Positions 22,223 to 32,613 of a stretch of 64,000 bases of DNA are shown here, one piece after another (the stretch's first letter is position 1; each line of letters begins with the position of its first letter). The notes under the pieces are model-generated. The model worked only from the letters and a program-made list of their open reading frames with translations. It was not told where the DNA came from and made no database searches. The position numbers were made by a program, and so were the translations under genes. The DNA is taken from the NCBI GenBank assembly GCA_028023455.1, contig JAQFVV010012416.1, forward strand, positions 979,001-1,043,000, written 5' to 3'. This DNA is from Epiperipatus broadwayi. Lineage: Eukaryota; Onychophora; Udeonychophora; Euonychophora; Peripatidae.

Positions 22223-23286
22223 ATTTTACTATTATTTAAAAAATTATTATTTTATCCATAAATTTACAATTTCCCCCCTTTAATTATTCGTTTTCCATCT
22301 TTGAATGTTCCTTTATTTTCTTGAACTTAGATCTTTTTTTTTTTTTTTTAATTTAACACCACTTTTTTAAAAAATATAATCTAAATTAATTACTTTGAAA
22401 CTGTTTTTACCATCTGAATCTTTCCACATGTTTTGTTATTTTAAGTTATGTACGCATTACTGCTATGTATTCTCCACAAAATTCATAACGACCATTCACC
22501 TCTTCCATAATCTGAAATCTCTTTTTTTTCTTCTCTAGCCTGCAACATCATTCCTAACACTCATTTCAACTATTTTTGAATTCATTTCAATTATTTTTTC
22601 AATGTCTAAGTTCTTATTTCTTCATCATCATGTTTATTAGACGTCAAGTACATCTGTATAATCACTAGGCCCATACTAAACAAAGCACCACATGATTCAG
22701 TTTACATTTAATAATTTGCATTAAGAGCAGTAACTCATTTCAACAAGTGATGAATGAAAATAAAATATCTTTGGGATTCTACAGTAGAGTGATAAAATTG
22801 TTTATTCTGAATCATTAGAAACTCTGAAACTAAATAATTAAATGGTTTATTATTTGAGAAACCATATGATATTCAAAGATTAGAAGTAAAAAAATCAAAC
22901 TGCAACTCTTGGGCCTCCAGCTTTCAAGTCCAATTCTCTACCGCTTCAGTAAATCATGTGGACAGTGAAACAGTTTTCAACATTACCATCAATAATCTAT
23001 TCTTTATGAAGATAATTAATCACAATACTATCTCTTACTCTTCATCTTAAAACAAATCTATTAAGTTTCCTCTAATTTTATCATTAGTCTACCAAGCTCT
23101 CAATTTTTTTTTTATTTTGTCATCTCACAACCTATTCATCTTGATTTACGGAAACCAATACAATATTTGTTATTTTCCTAATAATCATTAAAAACACACT
23201 CTTCATTACCTCTAGTTTATCCATAATTTTAACATTTTATTTATCATTTCTATTATTACTTCTTAAATCTAAAACCATTGGAACGA
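22223..23286. other. Unassigned A+T-rich DNA
   Basis: No supported gene. A tRNA-like string near 22911-22960 (minus) is too weak to call. Confidence 0.35.
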
Positions 23287-23303
23287 AACTGTGAATTGGA
23301 TTT

Positions 23304-23408
23304 TTTTTTTCTCATGTGTCATAGCATCAGCCGGGAAGCGAACCCGCTAACCCGGGACAACTGCTTGTAAAGCAGCTGTCACTGACCTCTCGGCCACCAA
23401 TGCTTGAC
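23304..23408 (-). mobile_element. tRNA-derived SINE with 17-bp TSD
   Basis: AACTGTGAATTGGATTT at 23287-23303 and 23409-23425, exact. On the minus strand the A box is TGGCCGAGAGG; the B-box region carries a small duplication (GGGTTAGCGGGTTCGC). A T-rich left edge is the poly-A tail in reverse. Confidence 0.9.
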
Positions 23409-23425
23409 AACTGTGAATTGGATTT

Positions 23426-24095
23426 ATGTCTGGAAACCGAGCTTCTAGTATGCATTTCCTGATTACCAAAACTGCACTTTTTACAAAACCACTGGAAAAA
23501 AATTATTCCATTTTTTGTTACATCATTAAAAAAGTATATAATTGTATAATAAATAAATAAAAATATGCTTTTTACTTAAAAATTTTCGCAGTTAGTATAA
23601 CTAATTACAATAACACTTATGCAGAAATTAAAATTTTTAAACAATTAGGATATCTCCAGTTAAGCAATAAAAAATTAGCAACACATCATTTAACCAAGAT
23701 GCTTTAAAAAACAAAACTAGAAAATTTTGTTTATCATCATTTTCGTCCATTATTGTAAGATAAAAATTTTACTAAATTTAATTTACTTTTTCCGATTCAG
23801 AGCTTTTCCGAGATTTCGATTAAAATTAGAGACGCTTTTATCTTGTATTGATTGATCAGGATGAAAGGATAGTTATAATAATAAATAAAATTCACTCAGG
23901 TTTTGTTTTTTAAGGTTGTTTTGTTAAATTAATAAAAAATAAATAAAAGCAAAATGAATCTACAAATGATTAAAAGATGATTAAATAAAATTACAAAAAA
24001 AAAAAATACAACATAATTATTTTTTAAAAACTGTAGAAATATATAAATTTTAATAATTTAAACATGTTAAAAAAATAATAATTATTAAACATATA
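23426..24095. other. Unassigned A+T-rich DNA
   Basis: No supported gene or repeat. Confidence 0.35.
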
Positions 24096-24790
24096 GTGGT
24101 GAGATTATTTAATAATATTTATAACATTACTAGAAGAATTAAGCAACTGAAATGGAATCGGGCTGGACAATTTACTCGAAGAGATGATAATAGAAGGACA
24201 GTTGAAATCTTAAACTGGATTCCAAGAGGTTGTAAAAGACCTAGAAAGAGACCATATGTGAGATGGATGAATGAAATAAGGAAGTGTGTAGAGAGATGAT
24301 AATAGATGAATAGCTGAAATCTTAAACTGGATTCCAAGAAGTGTAAAAGACCTAGAAAGAAACCACGTATGAGATGGATAAAAGAGAGATGATAATAGAT
24401 GGACAGTTGAAATCTTAAATTGGATTCCAAGACCTAGAAAGAAACCACATGTGAGATGAATAAAAGTGTGAAGAGAGATGATAATAGATGGACAGTTGAA
24501 ATCTTAAACTGGATTCCAAGAAGTTATAAAAGATCTAGAAAGAGACCACATGTGAGATTGATGAATGAAATAAGGAAGTGTGTAGAGAGATGATAATAGA
24601 TGGACAGTTGAAATCTTAAACTGGATTTCAAAAAGCTGTAAAAGACCTAGAAAGAGACCACATGGATGAATGAAATAAGGAAGTGTATAGGGGTGATACG
24701 GAGAAGAGAGGCTAGAAGTAGAAAAAGATGGACTGAATATGGGGAAACTTTCATTCTGCGGTGAATTGTTAATGGTTAAAAATAATGGTG
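24096..24790 (+). pseudogene. LINE C-terminus expanded into a coding minisatellite
   Basis: The 67-codon frame starting at 24096 reads RIKQLKWNRAGQFTRRDD, then RTVEILNWIPR, then KRPRKRPYVRWMNEIRK. This is the C-terminal signature of RTE/craft-type LINE polyproteins (LKWxxAGHxxRxxDxRW, LxWxPR, GRPxxRWxDEI). From about 24182 to 24680 the segment GATGATAATAGATGGACAG through AGACCACATGTGAGATGG is repeated about five times in tandem with units of roughly 80-115 bp and internal indels. The end carries RKRWTEYGETFIL, the normal LINE terminus. So the protein end was amplified in the middle. Confidence 0.8.
24182..24680 (+). repeat. Five-unit minisatellite within LINE sequence
   Basis: Five imperfect tandem units starting near 24182, 24295, 24391, 24478 and 24591. 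Each contains ACAGTTGAAATCTTAAA or a close variant, then TGGATTCCAAGA and the CTAGAAAGA..CCACA block. Units 2 and 3 have internal deletions. Confidence 0.9.
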
Positions 24791-27640
24791 ATTATGATGA
24801 AGTAATAAACTTCAAATGCACATACCACAAAAGTAATTTATAAGTCCGACTTTAAAGACGCTTTAATAAATTTGCTAATAATGCCCTTCTTTATAAAAAT
24901 GTTAATTCATCAGTATTTATGGATAATAAATCAATATATACTGAAAGGAGTGAAATATTATACTAATAGGAATCTTCATAAAGTTTCGATTAAACGGGCT
25001 CAGTTTCAGATAACAATTAAGGTGTAAATTTTATTAATTTTCATCACCCATGAATCATCATTGATATGAGAGAGAACCTTATTTGCAGGTTTATTAAAAT
25101 GACTTTAGAAGCCTGACTTGAAAATTATTTTTATGCTATGCGCCTTCAAGGAATATTTCTTTATGAATATTACTAAATATATAAATGTATTATATTTTGC
25201 AAAATATTGAAATAATCTTTATTGAATTTCTACGAAATAAAAAACTTTTTTTATATCAAAAACAAACTTTATTAATCCAGAAAAAAAGAAAAAATACATA
25301 GCATTGGATGATAAAATCAATTGGTAAATTAAAGTTCAATAGGCAGATTCTGCCAAGTGTTTACTATTAAATAAAAAAGAAGAAAAGTTCAATTTTATAT
25401 ATATATATTTGTTTTCTAAGGAAAGGTAATTGATAATACCGACCTTGTTTTTAAATGTCAATTAGATTCCATGTGCTATTGAATAAAGCTTGTGATGATA
25501 TTCGATTGTCTCTTTCTTTTATCATTCTGATTTTCCTAATTAGAATCTTCAGAGGATCTGTACTATTAGAATTGAAGAGAATTTTACACCGAATTAGCCA
25601 TACACTATATATTAAAAAAGTGACAAAATGTCAACAAAAATCACATATAAAAAAAATACAACAATAATATAAAAAAAGTTTTCTAATAAATAAATTTGTT
25701 CTGGCCACATAAAACTTTAATCATAAATTGCAATAGATCAAATTTAATAACATTAAATTGTACGTACATACTATAATTGATTTAAAAGTTTCATAAATGC
25801 TTTACAAAATGTCTTACGAATGTGTTTATAATAATTTTACTCCATAAATAAGGCAAACAACTTTTGAATAGGCCACTGCTAAGCAAAGCCCTCTTCAAAA
25901 ATCGTTCCATGTGGAAGGTGTGCTAATTACTGGATAGTAGGGATTTGAGCATTTTTCATTCTTGTTTTGTCTTTTAGCTAAAAATAATTAGGTATATTTA
26001 CCAAATTAATATTAGATGTTTAAAAAGATTGAGTATGGGTTTGTATAGGTTTTATAATACGAGCCCTTATATTTTGCTAAATAATATACAGTATATAAAA
26101 AATATATATTGTATTAATTTTATAATAGAAATTTTAAATAGTGCAACATAATTTATCTATACTGAAGAATAAATATGTCGTAAATAAATATTATAAGAAT
26201 ATAGAAACATACGTGTCTATAATTAGAACTACCAATCATTGACAAAGAAGAGACAGTTTTCATAAAAAAATGTTAGCCAAGACAATAAAATACTTTATAG
26301 TATATATGTCTGATTATTTTATTCTTACTCTAACTTTACATAATAAAACAAACTGAAATAGCTTTATTTTTAAAACATGATTCGCATATTGTACTCCATC
26401 AAAAATGCAAGTTATTCCATTGAAAGGTGACTCATACATTGTTGCTTTATGCAGTCACTTCTTATTGGCAATTCTTTGAACTGACACCTTATTTCATTAC
26501 ATATGAAACTAAAGGTTAAAATTCACAATTGCGAATGTAGGACATTTATTGTTTTTGCTTAAAGATAGAAGAACGGAGAACGGAAGGTCAAATTGATGGT
26601 CTTTAGTAAGTTGTTTGCTAACGCTATCTATAAAACATATATGGGAATGTTATGTTTCTATTTAATATCTAAAATTGTCTGTTCAAATAAAAGTGAAGGA
26701 TGATTCATATTACTTGAATTTTTTACTTCACTATCTACAAATATACATACAATATAATTACGTCTCTATTTGAAATAAAAATAAATGTATTATTTTGGAA
26801 GTAAAATAGTTCTGTAATCCCCGGATAAGGACAATATACTTTTACGGTAAATAGTAACTTTATTTTTTTGTTGAAAAGAATAAAAATATTTTTTTACTTT
26901 CTCACTTGACACAAGAATTAATCTAGCCCTCTTGGTTCTGCTCGGTTAGTTGATTTCTGAAAGAAACTAATCTTTTAACGAAATATGATCCTTAAAAGAA
27001 TCAAATAATCTCCATTAAGGTAATATTGTATATGCTAAACAATCGTCTACTTTATATATATGGTTTCATATGCATATTAAGATTTTTTTTTTTTAATAAT
27101 CTTTGGGTACTTATTTTTAAAAAATTGCATGAATGAAAATTTGTTTATAGTTTAATTTTTTTTTTTTTTCCTAAAACCGCATATTTCAGAAGATATAGAA
27201 AAGTAAAATAACAATAATATTAATAATACCAACATTCCAAACATTTTTTAAAGCTTATCATAAAAATATAAAAAGTAACATTTTCATTATTCGTCTCCAA
27301 ACACACACACATATATTATTGTAGATAAATTTTTAACGAGGCAATAAATAAAATTTCAGAGATAATTAAAATCTGCAAACATTTTAATTCAAAAAATAGA
27401 GATATATTGTTATATGCACATTTAAACGACACACTCTGACCAATTATAAATTAATAAGTAGATTTTCAAATTTGAGTACATTTTAAAAGAAATTGACAAA
27501 AAAAAGATATGTACATGTATATCAGAGGGTTCAAATCCGAGCTTGGTAAATCTATAATTGTTTTCAGATTTTAATATAGTTGTAGTAGTGTATGTTATAT
27601 AAAAACAAATACGTCGTTGTGTTTTAAAACTTGTATATAA
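24791..27640. other. Unassigned A+T-rich DNA
   Basis: No supported gene. A loosely matching member of the weak 14.5/15.2-kb repeat lies at about 25900-26010. The 70-codon frame at 25455 has no recognisable motif. Confidence 0.35.
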
Positions 27641-27733
27641 ATAGGGGATTTGAACTCAGACTTTCAAGCCACTTCATTATCCACACCATCTCATACTACT
27701 GATACACATGACCACACACGTGCAGAAAAGATA

Positions 27734-27794
27734 AATAATCACCAATATACGTATTTCATGCTAAATCAGCACTCATCAGTTGGTCCAGATTACC
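27734..27794 (-). ncRNA. Hammerhead ribozyme, family C
   Basis: Minus strand: outer stem I GGTAATC/GATTATT, internal loop TGGA against T, inner stem I CCAA/TTGG (perfect), CTGATGA (27779-27773), stem II GTGCT-GATTT-AGCAT, GAAA, stem III ATA-CG-TAT and cleavage triplet ATA. All core bases are present. G-C is the usual closing pair of stem II; here it is G-T in this copy and G-C in the 40.3-kb copy. Confidence 0.8.
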
Positions 27795-27841
27795 ATCTCC
27801 CATACATATATATAATCACTACATATATATGTATAGGAGAT

Positions 27842-27902
27842 GGTAATCTGGATCAACTGATGAGTGCTGGTTTAGCATGAAATACGTATATTGGTGATTA
27901 TT
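27842..27902 (+). ncRNA. Hammerhead ribozyme, family C
   Basis: Outer stem I GGTAATC (27842-27848) with GATTATT (27896-27902); inner stem I TCAA/TTGG; CTGATGA 27857-27863; stem II GTGCT (27864-27868) with AGCAT (27874-27878) around GGTTT; GAAA 27879-27882; stem III ATA-CG-TAT; predicted cleavage after A27890. A complete type I architecture with the stem I internal loop placed to meet loop II. Confidence 0.8.
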
Positions 27903-28000
27903 TATCTTTTCTGCACGTGTGTGGTCATGTGTATCAGTAGTATGAGATAGTGTGGATAGTGAAGTGGCTTGAAAGTCTGAGTTCAAATCCCCTATATTTA

Positions 28001-28514
28001 CAATTAGGCTCCAGGTTAAGAGTGCCTGGTATTAGAAATCTTACAACCTTTATATATAAGCCGTCATACCAACTACAGAGATGTTTAGACAAGCCTGATG
28101 TGAGTAAGATTGTGCATCATAAAACAAAAATTGTAAATATTAAAAATATTCACTACTAGTAAATGAGGCAAAACCGAATAGTAGACCGTATTCCTTCGCA
28201 GTTTCCTTAAAAGAGGTTGTTGTGAAAAAGTTTCCTTACAGAAGAACTACGATATTTAAAGGAACATTTTTTTTTTATTGCATTACATAATTAATTGTAT
28301 CCTGAAATTAATTAACTTAGATTATTTAATCCAAAATTATTAATTTTTGAATTAACTTATATATATAGTTAAATCATTGCGCGCGTGTGTGTAGAGGGAG
28401 AAAGGTCACATTTTCGAAAATCTCACACTTATTGATGAGTGTGTGCTTTAAGAAACTTGCAACATCTGGAAGATCTATTAAATTCTGTTTTCATTTTTAT
28501 TAATTTGGAAATAC
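28001..28514. other. Unassigned A+T-rich DNA
   Basis: No supported gene or repeat. Confidence 0.35.
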
Positions 28515-28625
28515 TTTTTGTTGCATGGTTTGATATGTGGCAGATTCCAAAATTCAAAGTTCGCTGTTTGAACCCTAGCTCCGTCACGTGAGCAATAATG
28601 CAATTTGATTATTATTTAATTTCAA
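28515..28625 (+). repeat. SINE-like repeat I
   Basis: ATTCAAAGTTCGC, GTTTGAACCC (B-box-like) and GAGCAATAAT..ATT(G)GATTATTATTTA recur at about 40575-40690 with similar spacing. A box and TSD are not clear. Confidence 0.4.
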
Positions 28626-29219
28626 ATTGAAAACAAAAGATTGAGTTATAATTACAATAGCTAACATAATATGTTAAAGATGTGTTTTTTAGAATATCGT
28701 AAATCAATGAAGCACTTAAGAACAAGGATTATATCTAACAAAGTTTTGATAAAAACAATCCATCCTAGATCTTCTTTAAATGTGAGATCATTTGAGATTG
28801 GACTTCCAGGATGTTCATGGAAATAAAATTTATCTTTTAAAATACGTTTTGATAGTACAGAATGGTAAATGTCATGTGGACAAACAGAAGGAAGATTGAA
28901 AATACACCAATAATAATCGAAAAAAGACTATATAGTATCAAAAGAATTTCAAAACAAATGAAAAGTAAGGATATGTTACTCAGCAAATAATCAAAATTGA
29001 ATAAAATAAGTAGAAAAGATAGACTAAGAAAAAAGTTATTGAACAATTTTCAAGCAGAATGATCCTATCAGATGATTGAGAATTGTAGATATATTCCTAT
29101 GTATGGAAATGCTATCTTACACGACTTTTGGATTACACAACTATTGTGTTCTATAAAATGTTGGACAATGGAGTATTTTATAAGAAAGTTACTATATTTG
29201 AAGCTTGCCCATACTACTA

Positions 29220-29575
29220 AATTTATATATTGGACTATTTTTTCATCATCTAATATGAGTATTGATTGCCTTAAAAAATTTTTTTAACTTTATTTAAATA
29301 TTCCAAATACATTCAACTATTAGTAATAGCACACAGGTTAGTATATGCACAACGTTTTGAGGTATTATTCTCTTCTCTTCTTCAGGTATTGCTGACCTGA
29401 CCAATGACAGTAGTAGCATAGGAATCGAAGCTGGACCCTTAGATTCTTGAGTATTGAATTTAAAGTAACCCTCTAACCAACTGAGCCATTCAATACTCAT
29501 ATTAGATGGTGGAAATAGTCCAATATATAAATATAATTAAAACCCCACCATCACAAACCTTCAGAAAAACACTTG
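29220..29575 (-). mobile_element. Composite repeat H: tRNA-like head plus PLE-like 3' part (better copy)
   Basis: On the minus strand a consensus A box TGGCTCAGTTGG (within 29488-29470) is followed about 50 bp later by GCTTCGATTCC (within 29437-29421), one base from the B-box consensus. Then come CTGAAGAAGAG...CTC and AAAACGTTGTGC (29385-29349), which resemble the hammerhead-like 3' motif of PLEs, and a tail AATATTTAAATAAAG. Inverted outer segments (TATATTGGACTATTT near 29229 and its complement near 29520) give foldback ends. Tens of bp precede the A box, unusual for a simple SINE. Confidence 0.6.
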
Positions 29576-29617
29576 CTATAGATTGTATATTAATTGAAAC
29601 ATCACTTTTCTATTAAT

Positions 29618-29867
29618 ATTTACTAAGGTAATAAACCTTTAAGCATGTGCGCTTGAAAATATGAAGGTAGGGACCTCTATAGGTCTTAACCACAAGCTTA
29701 CTCTTTGGGAAAAAAAAGAGAACTCCAAAGAATAAGCTTGTGGTTAAGACCTGTAGAGGTTTCTATCTTCGTATTTTCAACAGCACATGCTTAAAGGTTT
29801 ATTGCCTTAGTAAATATTACTTATGTAATCAATGTGGTTAAATAAATTTATAATTACCACTTTTCTA
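29618..29867. mobile_element. Family E foldback element (250 bp) with 15-bp TSD
   Basis: CACTTTTCTATTAAT at 29603-29617 and 29868-29882, exact. Arms of about 100 bp face each other across a short A-rich loop near 29711-29722 (TTAACCACAAGCTTA against TAAGCTTGTGGTTAA). One arm end continues about 45 bp beyond the palindrome. On the minus strand the right arm has CTGTTGA...GAAACCT-CTAC-AGGTC, which recalls a hammerhead with a mutated core but lacks a proper stem II. Confidence 0.7.
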
Positions 29868-30439
29868 TTAATAAAATTTTAAGAAATGAATATTTAGCAT
29901 TTCACAAGTTTACGTCCAATTATTATCAAAAAATTTTTTTTTTTCACATTGTTAAACTTGAATTCTTATTCAATTTTGAATGATAAAAAAGTCAAAAAAA
30001 TAAAAATAAAATAAAAAGGCTTTGTTTGAAAATTTAAAATAATTGATTAGATAAGCTTGTAAAATTGTCGCTATAATTTTAAATATATATGTGATTTTTA
30101 AAACTTAATAAAAATTATTATGTGTAATTTATTTTATGAATCCACCAATCAGATATTGAATCAACCTTTAAGAGTAAAATGTAAAATGGTTTAATATCCC
30201 CTTTCTCCAATTTTTAAATTTCAAAGTTGAAAATAAAGTTTGCGTTCATTCATTACTCAAATGATAATCCTAAGTAGTTTGTTCAATGGTAAAATCATGA
30301 ATTTGAGAATTAAAAGATAATCTATTACTTTCAATATCTGAGTGTCACATGATTTCCTAAGCAATTAAACATATATATTTTTTGAAATAATAACTGGGAA
30401 GATAAAGTAAATATATAATATTGGATATGGAAGTGTTAA

Positions 30440-31060
30440 TGAAAATATTCTTTGCATTACAACTTTTCCCACAAAGCTCATATAAGCCTAATGATTGTGT
30501 ATTTGGTTTTAAAACATTAGAGATACTACAATTCCACAACTTTTTACATGGTATACCTAATAAAATGTAAGGATTTTCTTTTAATGCTTTGCTATTTATA
30601 ACTTATATTAATCCTTTTCTATTAGAAATTAAAGCAAAATATCTGGCAGCTATATTCCACTCATCAATAAAAACATTAATAATTCTTATATGGATGATCT
30701 CATCATCTTTCTCTCTTTAAAAAAATTCCTTTCTGCTCTAATAACAATTTTTGAAGACTATACAAAACAATTCAGAACACCATTTCAACCTCAATACATC
30801 ATCCATATGAAACATCTTAACAGGAAATAGTAAAACCTCTATCTTCACAGTGCCTCCTCATAAGTTTCTAGGTTTCTCATTTACAAATTTACAAATGTCA
30901 TGGGAACCTCAGTTCAAGACATGCTACTTACATCCACTGTAACCAAAATGAATGTTCTATCTAAAGCCTACTTATCATTACATGCCAAAACCATTCTTAT
31001 TAATATCCTAATATTTTCCTAAGCAGCACATTATGCACTAAACCATTAATTATATCACCT
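30440..31060 (+). pseudogene. LINE reverse transcriptase fragment (YMDD)
   Basis: Plus-strand frames give CVFGFKTLEILQFHNFLHGIPNK, then FSFNALLFITYINPFLLEI (palm motif B region), then NSYMDDLIIFLSLKKFL near 30684-30725, the catalytic YxDD of reverse transcriptase. Later come TIFEDYTKQF and PPHKFLGFSF, the usual following motifs. Frameshifts and stops break the region. It probably belongs to the LINE family whose C-terminus lies at 11 and 59 kb, but that link is inference. A second short piece repeats LLEI-K-KYLA at 31088-31170. Confidence 0.7.
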
Positions 31061-31170
31061 CTTTAAAAAAGAAAATAAACTCATTTGTTATTAGAAATTG
31101 AAAACAAAATACCTGGCATCTATCTTCCACTTATCAATAAAATCATTAAACATATTTCTTATAAGAATTG

Positions 31171-32092
31171 GACATATATTAAGAAGAATAGTTTAATGAA
31201 AGATGTTTCAGAGGGAATAATGAGCAGAAACAAGCAGACATAACAGACAGATGAACCTTGCTGAATGAGGTGGAGATGGGAAGAGATATATGGATTTGAA
31301 GGGTTGATCAAAAAAGAGAACAAAGTGGAGAAATGGATGAATATGTGGTGTAACTGCTCTCTGAACCTGTCCACAGGATAGAATACTATTGATTGGTTGA
31401 TTGATAACAGTTTGAATGATAATATTAGTAAATTATGTTATTAAAATTTATTTCAAATATATATTTTTGTATATTTTAAATTTACTATTAAAAAATATAA
31501 AATTATAAATATGGCTTGCATTACATTTTATTGTACAAAATTGTTTGAATAGTTTGCATAATTTTTGCACATATGCCGAAAGAAATTGGTTGGGGAAAAA
31601 ATAGACAGGGTCAATCTGTTTTATGAAAAAAGAATTAGATTAAAACTTGGTAATTGAGTTGAACCATGAATGAGCACTTGGGCCAGTTTGTGTGTGTGTG
31701 TGTAGAAAACCCAAGAATCTGATAAAAAGCAAGACGGGTGATTTATCGTTGATATATTCTAATTACAACTAAATCTCTAATAAAGTATATCATTGCTTAC
31801 AAGAAATTGTACTAGACAATATGAATGCATATCATTTTATTCATTCATTAGTCTTTAATAAATGAATGTAGCCATTCTGATTCCAGAAGAAACAAAAAAA
31901 CAAAAATATAAAGATGAATTTTAAAAAAAGATTACAGTTAGAATTTCTGAGCATGTAATTAAAGAATATAAATGTAGTCATACAAATATATAATTTCATT
32001 GTATAAATTAGTTCAGAGAAATGGCGATGCAGAAAATCATGAGGTACTAAAGTCTATATGAAAACAATAAGGTAGAAACAAATAGAAAGAGA
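31171..32092. other. Unassigned A+T-rich DNA
   Basis: No supported gene. The 71-codon minus frame at 31159 lacks recognisable motifs. Confidence 0.35.
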
Positions 32093-32104
32093 ATAAATGT
32101 TAAA

Positions 32105-32240
32105 TAAAGAGCTCTGCAGAATATCCCTAACCCCAGAATGGTTTCTGCTACTGGCTTCACATACTTGCAAGCTCTTTATATAACATTTGTAATACAAGCT
32201 TGTTTAAATTAGATCATGTGACGTCTGACTTGATTTCTTT
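32105..32240. mobile_element. Family A fragment: inverted half-hammerhead joined to forward tail
   Basis: GAATATCCCTAACCCCAGA..GGTTTCTGCTACTGGC is the inverted family A hammerhead cut off inside the core. It is followed at once by the forward tail GCAAGCTCTTTATATAACAT to GACTTGATTTCTTTATAAG. ATAAATGT flanks it at 32093-32100 and 32249-32256, a possible 8-bp TSD. Structure: short inverted 5' piece plus 3' end. Confidence 0.65.
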
Positions 32241-32281
32241 ATAAGTTTATAAATGTAAACAGAAACAATTTATTTAATATA

Positions 32282-32603
32282 TTACATGATCACCATCTCT
32301 TATACTAGCACATAATTTTTATTAAACAGGGCAAAACTATCCATACAGTAGTGCCACCCTATGCCAACCAGAGTAATCAATGGATGCCAGAAGGTTTGTG
32401 CATAAAATCCTTATCTAGTGCCTACTCATCCAATAGCTCAGATCCAAGGCTCCTCACTGACAAAGGCCACAATCCAGAAACTAGTCTGGGGATATTGGAT
32501 GAGTGGGCACTAATTAGGGATTTTATGCACAAGCCTTCTAGCATCCATTGATTACTCTGGTTGGCACAGTGTGGCACTACTGTATGGAGAGTTTTGCCTT
32601 GTC
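32282..32603 (+). mobile_element. Family B hammerhead foldback element (322 bp) with 10-bp TSD
   Basis: ATTTAATATA at 32272-32281 and 32604-32613. Arms beginning near 32330 (GGCAAAACTATCCATACAG) and ending near 32600 are inverted. The centre carries a plus-strand hammerhead-like motif. The leading TGATCACCATCTCTTATAC is shared with 37970 and, inverted, with 16.3 and 46.8 kb. Confidence 0.7.
32451..32492 (+). ncRNA. Hammerhead-like motif, family B, core mutated
   Basis: TCCTCA/TGGGGA stem I, CTGACAA (32457-32463) where CTGANGA is required, stem II GGC-CACAATC-C, GAAA (32477-32480), CTAGTC. The invariant G8, the proposed general acid, is A, so cleavage should be lost. Confidence 0.5.
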
Positions 32604-32613
32604 ATTTAATATA

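Larger units (their letters stand above)
27643..28000. mobile_element. Family C palindromic element with two hammerheads
   Basis: Arms of about 160 bp (27643-27802 and 27833-27992) are near-perfect reverse complements around a TA-rich centre of about 30 bp. Each arm ends with TTTGAACTCAGACTTTC or its complement and holds one canonical hammerhead, pointing outward. The two overlapping open frames here are palindrome artefacts. No TSD was resolved because the flanks are TA-rich. The near-identity of the arms suggests recent origin or gene conversion between them. Confidence 0.85.

Noticed and set aside
22911-22960. tRNA-like string (minus: AAGCGGTAGAGAATTGGAC)
   Set aside because: The B box is poor and no second copy was found in the window.
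24119-24430. 103-codon minus frame with repeated LSIYYHLSF-like runs
   Set aside because: Antisense reading of the LINE minisatellite.
25455-25667. 70-codon open frame
   Set aside because: No recognisable motif, hydrophobic by A+T composition, no neighbouring coding signal.
27650-28159. Two open frames of 76 and 69 codons
   Set aside because: They lie in the arms of the family C palindrome and have no protein similarity.
30357-30539. 60-codon minus frame
   Set aside because: The plus strand here carries LINE RT fragments; the minus frame is a shadow.
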